A stretch of 7,489 nucleotides of DNA from Lachnospiraceae bacterium (GTDB taxonomy: Bacteria > Bacillota_A > Clostridia > Lachnospirales > Lachnospiraceae), in contig JAILOC010000070.1 in NCBI GenBank assembly GCA_024691045.1, forward strand, positions 1 to 7,489, read 5' to 3'. Position numbers and translations under genes: made by a program. The notes below the pieces were generated by a model. It was given only the letters and a program-made list of their open reading frames with translations. It was not told the DNA's origin and made no database searches. Shown here piece after piece: positions 1 to 6,319 of the stretch (its first letter is position 1; each line of letters opens with the position of its first letter).

Positions 1-987
1 ACGGTTCTCTGCCTTCTGCTCCTTGAGCTGGCTGACCATGTTGGAAAGCATTCCGCCGGGAACCTGATAAAGAAGGGTCTTGATGTTAACGCCGAGAACC
101 TTGGTGTTCATGAGGCCGCTCTTGATGCATTCATCTCTGTATGGTGCGAAGTAATCAGCGATCTCTGCAAGGAGAGTCTGATCGTAACCGGTGTCATAGG
201 GAGTTCCCTTGAAGGTCTCTACCATAACCTCGGTAGCAGGCTGTGAGGTTCCGAGTGCGAAAGGAGAAATTGCGCAGTCGATAACATCTACGCCTGCCTC
301 TACAGCCTTGAGGTATGTCATGCTGGCAACACCTGAGGTGTAGTGAGTGTGAAGCTGGATGGGAAGATTGGTCTGCTCCTTCATGGCCTTGATGAGCTCT
401 GCTGCTCTGTAAGGAAGAAGAAGTCCTGCCATGTCCTTGATACAGATGGAATCAGCACCCATCTCTTCGATCTTCTTAGCCATGTCTGCCCAATACTCAA
501 GAGTATATGCATCACCGAGAGTATATGAAAGAGCGATCTGGGCATGTCCCCTTCCCTCTCTCTTCTTGATCTCGTTGGTAGCATTAACTGCTTCCTGAAG
601 GTTTCTCAGGTCGTTAAGGCAGTCAAAGATTCTTATGATATCGATTCCGTTAGCGATGGACTTCTCAACGAAAGCATCTACAACGTCATCCGCATAAGGT
701 CTGTATCCGAGAATGTTCTGTCCTCTGAAGAGCATCTGAAGCTTGGTATTCTTGAAGCCGTCACGGAGCTTTCTGAGTCTCTCCCAGGGATCTTCCTTGA
801 GGAATCTGAGTGAAGCGTCGAAGGTAGCTCCGCCCCAGCACTCTACTGCATGGTATCCTACTTTATCCATCTTCTCGACAATGGGAAGCATGATCTCGGT
901 AGGCATTCTTGTAGCGATAAGGGACTGGTGAGCGTCTCTTAAGACTGTCTCCATAATCCCAACGGGTTTTTTAGTAATTTCAGCCAT
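1..987 (-). CDS. oadA: OadA/5S-type biotin-dependent carboxyltransferase alpha subunit (oxaloacetate decarboxylase / pyruvate carboxylase subunit B family), C-terminus outside window
   Basis: This frame runs open from an ATG at 987 to the left edge (329 codons seen), so the C-terminus is missing. The visible part is the TIM-barrel carboxyltransferase domain that moves a carboxyl group between oxaloacetate/pyruvate and biotin. Signatures seen are RDAHQS (residues 17-22), GGATFD (52-57), FRGQN (87-91), RIFDCLND (119-126), IKDMAG (183-188), HTHYTSG (213-219) and PGGMLSN near the edge. By family knowledge D18, H213 and H215 are the metal ligands, and K184 matches the active-site lysine that is carboxylated in the 5S transcarboxylase subunit. 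An AAAGGA ribosome site lies 7 bases upstream. The gene starts 21 bases after the beta-subunit stop, so it is probably last or late in the operon. Whether it carries its own C-terminal biotin domain cannot be seen; the separate carrier gene at 2180-2548 suggests it does not. Family assignment is firm, but the keto-acid substrate (oxaloacetate or pyruvate direction) is inferred. Confidence 0.95.
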   Translation of the reverse strand, partial: MAEITKKPVGIMETVLRDAHQSLIATRMPTEIMLPIVEKMDKVGYHAVECWGGATFDASLRFLKEDPWERLRKLRDGFKNTKLQMLFRGQNILGYRPYADDVVDAFVEKSIANGIDIIRIFDCLNDLRNLQEAVNATNEIKKREGRGHAQIALSYTLGDAYTLEYWADMAKKIEEMGADSICIKDMAGLLLPYRAAELIKAMKEQTNLPIQLHTHYTSGVASMTYLKAVEAGVDVIDCAISPFALGTSQPATEVMVETFKGTPYDTGYDQTLLAEIADYFAPYRDECIKSGLMNTKVLGVNIKTLLYQVPGGMLSNMVSQLKEQKAENR

Positions 988-1008
988 TTTTTTATCCTTT
1001 CAAATTAA

Positions 1009-2160
1009 TCAAAATACTCCGAACATTGCCATGAATGTACCCGCACAGACTGCGGTACCGATAACTCCGGCAACATTGGGACCCATTGCATGCATGAGAA
1101 GGAAGTTAGTGGGATCCTCTTCGGAACCGACCTTCTGGGATACTCTCGCTGCCATGGGAACTGCGGAAACTCCGGCAGATCCGATAAGAGGATTAACCTT
1201 GCCGCCCGTAGCGATACACATAAGCTTACCGAACAATACTCCGGCAAGTGTACCGAACGCGAATGCTATCAGACCGAGAACGACGATCTTGATGGTATTG
1301 AGGTTAAGGAAAGCCTCTGCGGATGTTGTTGCACCAACGCTCGTTCCGAGGAAGATAACAACAATATACATCATTGCGTTTGAAGCGGTCTCGGTGAGCT
1401 GACGTACAACTCCGCTCTCCTTGAAAAGGTTACCCAGCATCAGCATACCGATAAGGGGTGCGGTGGTGGGAAGTACCATACATACAACGATGGTGATGAT
1501 GATGGGAAAGAGGATCTTCTCCACCTTTGATACGGGTCTGAGCTGACCCATCTTGATGGCTCTTTCCTTCTTGGTGGTGACAAGCTTCATGATGGGAGGC
1601 TGAATGATGGGAACAAGGCTCATGTAGGAATATGCGGCAACCGCAATGGGTCCTAAAAGTGCGGTCTGTCCGAGCTTACCTGCAAGGAAGATCGATGTAG
1701 GTCCGTCAGCTCCTCCGATGATGGAGATGGCTGCAGCTGCCTTATCGTTGAATCCCATGAAGATAGCTCCGAAATATGCCATGAAAATTCCGAACTGAGC
1801 TGCGGCTCCGAGAAGGAAGCTCTTGGGATTTGCGATAAGAGGACCGAAGTCGGTCTGTGCACCTACGCCCATGAATATGAGCGAAGGAAGTATCGCAAGC
1901 TCATCGAGCTTATAGAAATAGTAAAGGAGTCCGCCGGCACCGTTAGGCGCTTCCTCTGCAGAGAGGATGATGTCGGGATAGATATTAACGAGCAGCATTC
2001 CGAATGCGATGGGCACAAGGAGAAGCGGCTCATACTGTTTGGCAATAGCCAGATAAAGGAAAAAGCAGGCAACCGCGATCATTATGTAGTTTCCAACCGT
2101 GAGGTTGAAGAACGCTGTCTGATGAACGAGGTTGTCCAGCGTAGTCAAAAAATAACTCAT
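1009..2160 (-). CDS. oadB: Sodium-ion-translocating decarboxylase beta subunit (OadB/MmdB/GcdB family)
   Basis: This 383-residue polytopic membrane protein decarboxylates carboxybiotin and couples that to Na+ export across the cytoplasmic membrane. Hydrophobic segments run almost throughout (for example about 22-40, 46-60, 114-136, 165-185, 217-245, 262-280, 290-312 and 355-381). The key motifs are present: GGADGPTSIF (149-158) with D152, YSYMSLVP (177-184) with Y179, and NPLIGSAGVSAVPMAAR (323-339). These match the residues shown to matter in the Klebsiella OadB pump (Asp203, Tyr229, Asn373, Gly377, Ser382, Arg389), here D152, Y179, N323, G327, S332 and R339. The length fits MmdB and GcdB and is somewhat shorter than enterobacterial OadB. 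The ATG follows GAAGGAG with good spacing, and the gene begins 19 bases after the biotin carrier stop. All ion-path residues I can place are intact, so I expect an active pump. The beta subunit alone does not reveal the substrate, so the symbol indicates the family only. Confidence 0.96.
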   Translation of the reverse strand: MSYFLTTLDNLVHQTAFFNLTVGNYIMIAVACFFLYLAIAKQYEPLLLVPIAFGMLLVNIYPDIILSAEEAPNGAGGLLYYFYKLDELAILPSLIFMGVGAQTDFGPLIANPKSFLLGAAAQFGIFMAYFGAIFMGFNDKAAAAISIIGGADGPTSIFLAGKLGQTALLGPIAVAAYSYMSLVPIIQPPIMKLVTTKKERAIKMGQLRPVSKVEKILFPIIITIVVCMVLPTTAPLIGMLMLGNLFKESGVVRQLTETASNAMMYIVVIFLGTSVGATTSAEAFLNLNTIKIVVLGLIAFAFGTLAGVLFGKLMCIATGGKVNPLIGSAGVSAVPMAARVSQKVGSEEDPTNFLLMHAMGPNVAGVIGTAVCAGTFMAMFGVF

Positions 2161-2179
2161 TGGTTACTCCTTCGTTTCA

Positions 2180-2548
2180 TCAGTTGAGGGTTGCAAGAAC
2201 TGCTCCTGCTTCTACGGGATCACCTGCATTGCAATCAATGCTTGCAACGGTTCCGTCCTGGGGAGCTACACAGTTGATCTCCATCTTCATGGACTCGATA
2301 ACAACAACGGGATCGCCCTTCTTAACTGCGTCGCCGACGTTCTTAACAGCCTTGAGAACCTTTCCGGCTGCTCCTGCTTCAACCTTGATGCTTCCTGCGC
2401 CTGCGCTCTTGGCTGCAGCGGGTGCTGCTGCGGGAGCGGGTGCTGCTGCAGCGGGCTTAGCGGGTGCTGCTACTGCGGGTGCTGCGCCGTTCTCTTCTAC
2501 GGTTACTGCATATGCGGTTCCGTTTACGGTAATGGTATAATTTTTCAT
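2180..2548 (-). CDS. Biotin carboxyl carrier protein of the sodium-pump decarboxylase (MmdC/GcdC-like gamma subunit)
   Basis: This 122-residue protein carries the biotin that shuttles carboxyl groups between the carboxyltransferases and the membrane pump. It has a short N-terminal segment (1-20, a beta-rich stretch beginning MKNYTITVNG), an Ala/Pro linker (about 21-52), and a biotinyl domain (about 53-122) with the classic ESMKMEI motif at 85-91. K88 is the biotinylation site and lies 34 residues from the C-terminus, the normal spacing for this domain. The flexible Ala/Pro linker is typical of MmdC, GcdC and the 1.3S transcarboxylase subunit, and lets the domain swing between active sites. 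Its gene lies between the OadG-like and beta-subunit genes, with 18 bases to the former and 19 to the latter, and GGAGGG stands 7 bases before the ATG. The repeated GCTGC-like DNA at about 2395-2480 is simply the coding sequence of the linker. The carrier role is certain; which carboxyltransferase(s) it serves is inferred from the operon. Confidence 0.95.
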   Translation of the reverse strand: MKNYTITVNGTAYAVTVEENGAAPAVAAPAKPAAAAPAPAAAPAAAKSAGAGSIKVEAGAAGKVLKAVKNVGDAVKKGDPVVVIESMKMEINCVAPQDGTVASIDCNAGDPVEAGAVLATLN

Positions 2549-2566
2549 TTTATTTCCCTCCGAGGA

Positions 2567-3349
2567 TTATTGTCTCTTGATCTTTCTGATTGAACGGACC
2601 ACAAATCCGTCCGTGCTTGTAGTTCCTTCATATGCAGCGATCGCAGCCGCTATGACAGCAACGAGCTGGGCATCACCCATCTCTGCGGTCTCATTCTTTT
2701 CAATCTGCTTAACTGCTCTGTCGATTCCGTCCTCAGTCTTATCCTTCTTCCTGCCGGTTCCGGAAAAGAGACCGAACAGAGAGATAATGAATGAGATGAC
2801 AATGAGCATTACGAAAACAGTGCCCATTCCGATAACGGTGTTGAGACCTGCCTTGGACATCTTCTCGCCCATAGTGTATCTGGCGTTGAATGCGGCGCTG
2901 GTCATTCGGGGATTGTAAAGATCGTTGGTGAAGATCATCTCAACATCCGCATATCTCTTCTCGCATACGCACTCGACATCGACAATGATCTCACTTCCGT
3001 CAAGGGTCACTACAGGTTCTCCTATGCTGACTATCGCACCGGTCTCAGCAAGTCCCTTTTCGAAGCTGCTTATGGCATTTGCAAATGCATATCCGTCAAC
3101 ATTGAATCCGACATACTGGCTCATGATCGTCTCAAGCTCATCATAAGTAAAGTCAGTATAGGGAGTGCTGAAAAGGAGATCCGGTTTCTGTGCGATCGAC
3201 TGGAGAACGTCAATGCCATATGATTTGGCAATCATTCCGGCATTATTCATTCTCTGGGTCTGAGCCTCGGTATAGACAGGCTCCTTACCGCATGCACACA
3301 GGAGAAGTCCGAGGATGACCGACAATATAACGACTCTGAATTTTTTCAT
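2567..3349 (-). CDS. OadG-family (delta) subunit with lipoprotein signal and large extracytoplasmic domain
   Basis: With the ATG at 3349 this is a 260-residue protein. A TTG further upstream (3367) would add six residues, but AGGAAGGA (3357-3364) sits 7 bases before the ATG and overlaps the TTG itself, so the ATG is preferred. The N-terminus is a lipoprotein signal: basic MKKFR, a hydrophobic run, and lipobox LCAC with C20 as the predicted lipidated residue. Next comes a region of about 145 residues that should lie outside the membrane, then one membrane segment (about 169-195, LNTVIGMG followed by FVMLIVISFIISLFGLF). A basic cytoplasmic tail follows, ending in QLVAVIAAAIAAYEG (228-242) and FVVRSIRKIKRQ. 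The membrane segment and tail are what link it to the small OadG/MmdD delta subunits, which help assemble alpha and beta subunits at the membrane. Classical OadG is only about 80 residues, so the outer domain is additional. The operon position, between the carboxyltransferase and the biotin carrier, supports the role. Confidence 0.85.
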   Translation of the reverse strand: MKKFRVVILSVILGLLLCACGKEPVYTEAQTQRMNNAGMIAKSYGIDVLQSIAQKPDLLFSTPYTDFTYDELETIMSQYVGFNVDGYAFANAISSFEKGLAETGAIVSIGEPVVTLDGSEIIVDVECVCEKRYADVEMIFTNDLYNPRMTSAAFNARYTMGEKMSKAGLNTVIGMGTVFVMLIVISFIISLFGLFSGTGRKKDKTEDGIDRAVKQIEKNETAEMGDAQLVAVIAAAIAAYEGTTSTDGFVVRSIRKIKRQ

Positions 3350-3363
3350 ATATATGTCCTTCC

Positions 3364-4761
3364 TCAAATGGATGTGTGCTTCTTGTAAATATCTTCTCCG
3401 CGCTTGGAATAAAGCATCTCGAAGGATGCGATAACATACTTACGGGTATCGGCTGCCGCGATGACCTGATCGACATATCCGCGGCGTGCGGCATCTGCAG
3501 CTCCTGACATTCCCGCATTTATAGCGGAAGCATCAGCTCCTGTGATCTGTGATGCAAGCTTTCCGTCCATGATGCCGACCCTGGCATTATTCCAGCTAAT
3601 GGTGATATCGGAGCCGAGAGCCTTGGCATTCATGATATTTGCAGCATTACCGATAGCGTCTCCGGTGATCACATTAACCTTGGGAACGGTTGCGGAAGCA
3701 AATGCAGCAGCAAGCTTAGCCGCGCTTCTTGCAATCCTCTTCTCGTTCTCAATGGAAGTATCGAATCCCTTGACATTGGTAAGAGTAAGAACAGGGATAT
3801 CGAAGGCATCGCAGAAGTTTACGAAATCTGCTGCCTTGTCGCATCCGTCAGCGGTAAGAACGTTGTCTATCTTGACAGACTTGCCGTCCGCACCTGCCTT
3901 GCAGGCATTGTTTGCAACCACGCCGGTAAGCACTCCGTCAAGCTTGATGAATGCGGTTACCATGGAAGGCTCATAATCAGCCCTGATCTCTACGAATGAA
4001 CCTGCATCGCCGATATTATCGATAAGTGCTGCTGCACTGTCGGGAACAGTAACTGCAAGAGCTCTGTTGAGATCATCGGCACAGGTACCTTCGGGATCGT
4101 CATTTGAAGTTTCATTATTCGAAGGAAGAATGGAAACGAGCTGTCTTACCGCTGCAAAAAGTTCTGCCTCGGAAGCACACCGGCAAGCATTTCCGGATAC
4201 CTCTGACTGGAACTTGTCACCTGCGGTATCGTTCTTAGCGGTATAGTTACCGGTAATTGTATCAGGTGCGCTTACGAAAAGCTTTCCGTCAGGAGCGATG
4301 AATGTGAAATCTGAAAGTCTGGAGAAAAGACCGGCACCGCCGCCGCAGTTTCCTACAACCGCAGTGATCTGAGGGATAAGTCCGCTGGCCTTGGTCATAC
4401 GTCCGTAAATACGGCCGAATGCGTAAAGGGCGTCTGAACCCTCTTCAAGTCTCATACCGGCACAATCTACAATGCCGATAACGGGACATCCCGTCTTGAT
4501 TGCCATATCGTAAAGATTTACGATCTTGCGTGCATGCATTTCGCCGATGCTGCCACCGAGGACTGATGCATCCTGGCTGTAGACATACACGACTCTTCCG
4601 CCGACCGTTCCGTATCCCGTAATACATCCGTCAGATGCAAGTGCCTTGGGATCTGTGTTAAGGTCCGTTGATCTTGCAGTGACGAGTGCACCGATTTCGG
4701 CAAAGCTTGCTTCATCGAAAAGGGATGCAATACGTCCGAGCGCTTTTGAAGTACTGCTCAT
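3364..4761 (-). CDS. Acyl-CoA-type carboxyltransferase subunit (MmdA/GcdA/PccB-related, divergent)
   Basis: This 465-residue protein of the crotonase-fold carboxyltransferase family transfers a carboxyl group between an acyl-CoA and biotin. The N-terminal half holds GSIGEMHARKI (70-80), VDCAGMRLEEG (98-108) and GNCGGGAG (137-144); the last keeps the Gly-Gly-Ala expected for the biotin oxyanion hole. The C-terminal half holds VKGFDTSIENE (330-340), ATVPKVNVI (357-365), GDAIGNAAN (367-375) and GYVDQVI (428-434). It is shorter than typical MmdA or PCC beta subunits (about 510-540). The usual C-half YGGAY motif reads IGNAA, and the GF-P-G-QE stretch is altered, so the acyl-CoA site has diverged. 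From memory, related proteins are common in Lachnospiraceae and are annotated only as carboxyl transferase domain proteins. It starts at an ATG with GGAGGAAA 4 bases upstream, heads the decarboxylase operon, and its TGA overlaps the next gene's ribosome site. Methylmalonyl-CoA, glutaconyl-CoA or another acyl-CoA are all possible substrates. Confidence 0.88.
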   Translation of the reverse strand: MSSTSKALGRIASLFDEASFAEIGALVTARSTDLNTDPKALASDGCITGYGTVGGRVVYVYSQDASVLGGSIGEMHARKIVNLYDMAIKTGCPVIGIVDCAGMRLEEGSDALYAFGRIYGRMTKASGLIPQITAVVGNCGGGAGLFSRLSDFTFIAPDGKLFVSAPDTITGNYTAKNDTAGDKFQSEVSGNACRCASEAELFAAVRQLVSILPSNNETSNDDPEGTCADDLNRALAVTVPDSAAALIDNIGDAGSFVEIRADYEPSMVTAFIKLDGVLTGVVANNACKAGADGKSVKIDNVLTADGCDKAADFVNFCDAFDIPVLTLTNVKGFDTSIENEKRIARSAAKLAAAFASATVPKVNVITGDAIGNAANIMNAKALGSDITISWNNARVGIMDGKLASQITGADASAINAGMSGAADAARRGYVDQVIAAADTRKYVIASFEMLYSKRGEDIYKKHTSI

Positions 4762-4798
4762 GTTGTTTCCTCCGAAAAATTTTATATTTTGAACTTAA

Positions 4799-4828
4799 GG
4801 AGAAATGATCGGAAACCGATTTTTCCCC
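4799..4828 (-). promoter_or_regulatory. Hairpin in the 5' leader of the decarboxylase operon
   Basis: On the minus strand GGGGAAA (4828-4822) pairs with TTTCTCC (4805-4799), and ATCGG (4820-4816) pairs with CCGAT (4812-4808) around a TTT loop. This gives about 12 base pairs including one G-T pair, with a small internal loop (one base against two). No T-run follows, so it is not an intrinsic terminator. The same TTTCTCC can instead pair with the operon's ribosome site GGAGGAAA (4773-4766, one bulged G), which suggests mutually exclusive folds. It could equally be a DNA operator. The pairing is seen in the sequence; function is inferred. Confidence 0.45.
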
Positions 4829-4846
4829 ATTTTTTCAATCTAAACT

Positions 4847-4875
4847 ACTATACCATACCGGACTGTTTTTTTAAA
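4847..4875 (-). promoter_or_regulatory. Candidate extended -10 promoter for the decarboxylase operon
   Basis: On the minus strand TATAGT (4852-4847) is preceded by TG plus one base (4855-4853), an extended -10 element. Seventeen bases further upstream is TTTAAA (4875-4870), a four-of-six match to the -35 consensus. Transcription would start near 4840, giving a leader of about 79 bases before the ATG at 4761. The site lies just downstream of the scpB terminator, the place where an independent promoter is needed. Confidence 0.6.
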
Positions 4876-4877
4876 GG

Positions 4878-4909
4878 AAAAAAAGAGCTCCCGCAAAGGG
4901 AACTCTCTT
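4878..4909 (-). terminator. Intrinsic terminator of the metallophosphoesterase-scpA-scpB operon
   Basis: Starting 7 bases after the scpB stop codon, the minus strand has AAGAGAGTTCCC (4909-4898), loop TTTGC, and GGGAGCTCTTTT (4892-4881). This forms a 12-pair stem with two G-T pairs, and the right arm runs into a tract of seven T (4884-4878). It should end scpB transcription efficiently and insulate the decarboxylase operon. Confidence 0.93.
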
Positions 4910-4916
4910 AATGGTT

Positions 4917-5486
4917 TTAGATATCAAGTTTAACGTTGATCTCGGCTTCGGCTTCTTTCTTGTATTCCTCAACCTGGTCGGGAGTGACCTGGGGCAGATC
5001 GGATATCGACGTAACACCGAAGCAGCGCAGGAAGTTCTCCGTTGTTCCGAAGAGGATCGGCTTTCCGGGAGCATCGAGTCTTCCGAATTCCTTGATCAGA
5101 TCATACTCAAGGAGTTTGTTGACCGCATGCTCGCAGGAGACTCCGCGGATCTTCTCAATCTCGATCCTGGTAACGGGCTGCTTGTATGCGATTATCGAAA
5201 GCGTCTCAAGAACGGTGTCCGAAAGCGAAAATTTCGGCTTGGCCTTGGTTATCTTGATCAGATGCTCATAATTTTCCGTCTTGGTACAAAGCTGCACCGA
5301 TTCCTCAAGCCTTACAAGCTGTACGCCGCACTCAGGCTGCTCATATCTCTCCGACATGGCATCGAGGGCATCTTCTATCTCCGACTGTGTAACCTCGAGC
5401 ACCTCGGCAAGCTTGTCTATGCTCACCGAATCGCCCAGGGCGAAAAGAATACTTTCAATAGCACTCTGAATTGCACTTGCTTCCAT
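4917..5486 (-). CDS. scpB: Segregation and condensation protein B (SMC complex kleisin-binding subunit)
   Basis: This 189-residue ScpB has two winged-helix domains, about residues 1-75 and 85-165. Two ScpB molecules bind the middle of the ScpA kleisin and regulate the SMC ring that compacts and separates newly replicated chromosomes. Diagnostic motifs are SIIAYKQPVTRIEIEKIRG (97-115) and GRLDAPGKPILFGTTENFL (135-153). Length is normal for the family. The ATG overlaps the scpA stop by one base (TAATG), with GGAG 9 bases upstream inside scpA, so the two proteins should be made by coupled translation in balanced amounts. The C-terminus is acidic and helical (171-184), followed almost at once by a strong terminator. 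I see no defect or oddity. Confidence 0.97.
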   Translation of the reverse strand: MEASAIQSAIESILFALGDSVSIDKLAEVLEVTQSEIEDALDAMSERYEQPECGVQLVRLEESVQLCTKTENYEHLIKITKAKPKFSLSDTVLETLSIIAYKQPVTRIEIEKIRGVSCEHAVNKLLEYDLIKEFGRLDAPGKPILFGTTENFLRCFGVTSISDLPQVTPDQVEEYKKEAEAEINVKLDI

Positions 5487-6307
5487 TAGTTCTCCGCTGC
5501 CTCACTGACTGTTACTGCTTCCTCCGCAGGCTCCTGTGCGGCCGCACCGCCGTTTCCGCCCGCCACATTGGAGGTGATGATGATATCATCGTCTATGCTT
5601 TCCTGGGAAACGGAGATCTCTCCGCTCTTCATAAGTTCCAGGATGATAAGGAAAGCCACTACGAGCTCTGCCTTGCTGGTCTGTTTTTCAAGAAGCTTCC
5701 TGAATGAGAACGTCTTGTGTTCCCTGGCATAAGCCTGGATGAAAAGAGTTTTTTCATCCATATCGATCTCATCCTTTTCGATATTGCCGTATCGGCTTCT
5801 GATGGGATCGATCCTGTCTTCCTGTCTCATGAGCATCGCTTTGAATATCTCATGAAGCTTGGGAAGTGTCATATCTCCTATGAGCTCATCATAATCAACG
5901 GGTGTCTCATAGCTCTTAACCTCATCGGGAAGAACGGACCTGGTCCTGTAGATGACCTGGGCCGCAGTCAGCTGTCTGTCCCTGAGTTCCAGAGAAAGCT
6001 GACGCGCCATCTTGTACTCAAGCAGCTGCTGGACAAGTTCCGCCCTGGGATCCTCGGGCTCGCCCTCTTCGTTCTCCTCTGCGGGAAGAAGCATCTTGCA
6101 TTTGATATCGAGAAGGGTCGCAGCCATCACAAGGAACTCGCTGCAGATCTCCATATTCTCTTCCTTCATCTGCTTGATGTACTCAAGGTACTGTGCCGTG
6201 ATCTCGACTATGGGGATATCGTAAATGTCTATTTTGTTTTTTTCGATCAGGTGAAGAAGCAGATCAAGCGGCCCCTCAAACACCTGAAGCTTAACAGGTA
6301 TAGCCAT
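5486..6307 (-). CDS. scpA: Segregation and condensation protein A (SMC complex kleisin)
   Basis: This 273-residue ScpA is the kleisin that closes the SMC ring and carries ScpB; it acts on the nucleoid. The N-terminal SMC-neck-binding domain shows the diagnostic FEGPLDLLLHLIEKNKIDIY (10-29) and EFLVMAATLLDIKCKMLLP (57-75). A middle linker (about 78-180) contains the ScpB-binding region, and the C-terminal winged helix (about 185-245) includes KTFSFRKLLEK and VVAFLIILELMKSGEI. A tail of about 28 residues rich in Gly, Ala and Glu (246-273) extends past the winged helix. The ATG is 12 bases after the stop of the upstream phosphoesterase and in the same frame. The nearest ribosome-site-like element, GGTGGAG, lies 17 bases upstream, which is too far to be a good site, so translation probably depends on ribosomes finishing the upstream gene. 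It overlaps scpB by one base. Confidence 0.97.
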   Translation of the reverse strand: MAIPVKLQVFEGPLDLLLHLIEKNKIDIYDIPIVEITAQYLEYIKQMKEENMEICSEFLVMAATLLDIKCKMLLPAEENEEGEPEDPRAELVQQLLEYKMARQLSLELRDRQLTAAQVIYRTRSVLPDEVKSYETPVDYDELIGDMTLPKLHEIFKAMLMRQEDRIDPIRSRYGNIEKDEIDMDEKTLFIQAYAREHKTFSFRKLLEKQTSKAELVVAFLIILELMKSGEISVSQESIDDDIIITSNVAGGNGGAAAQEPAEEAVTVSEAAEN

Positions 6308-6319
6308 AACAGTTTTAGA

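Noticed and set aside
2160..2540. A plus-strand frame rich in Ala and Thr, and GCTGC-like DNA repetition in the same place
   Set aside because: Both follow from the Ala/Pro linker codons of the biotin carrier on the minus strand. It is not an independent gene or a regulatory repeat.
3350..3367. Upstream TTG start for the OadG-like protein, adding six residues
   Set aside because: The AGGAAGGA ribosome site overlaps that TTG and is ideally spaced for the ATG at 3349, which also gives a normal lipoprotein signal (MKKFR then hydrophobic).
4799..4828. Leader hairpin as an intrinsic terminator or attenuator
   Set aside because: No T-run follows the stem and its lower half is interrupted, so it lacks the form of an intrinsic terminator.
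4911..5489. A 192-codon plus-strand open frame opposite scpB
   Set aside because: It lies entirely antisense to a clear ScpB gene, has no recognisable domain and no ribosome site. It is a codon-bias shadow.
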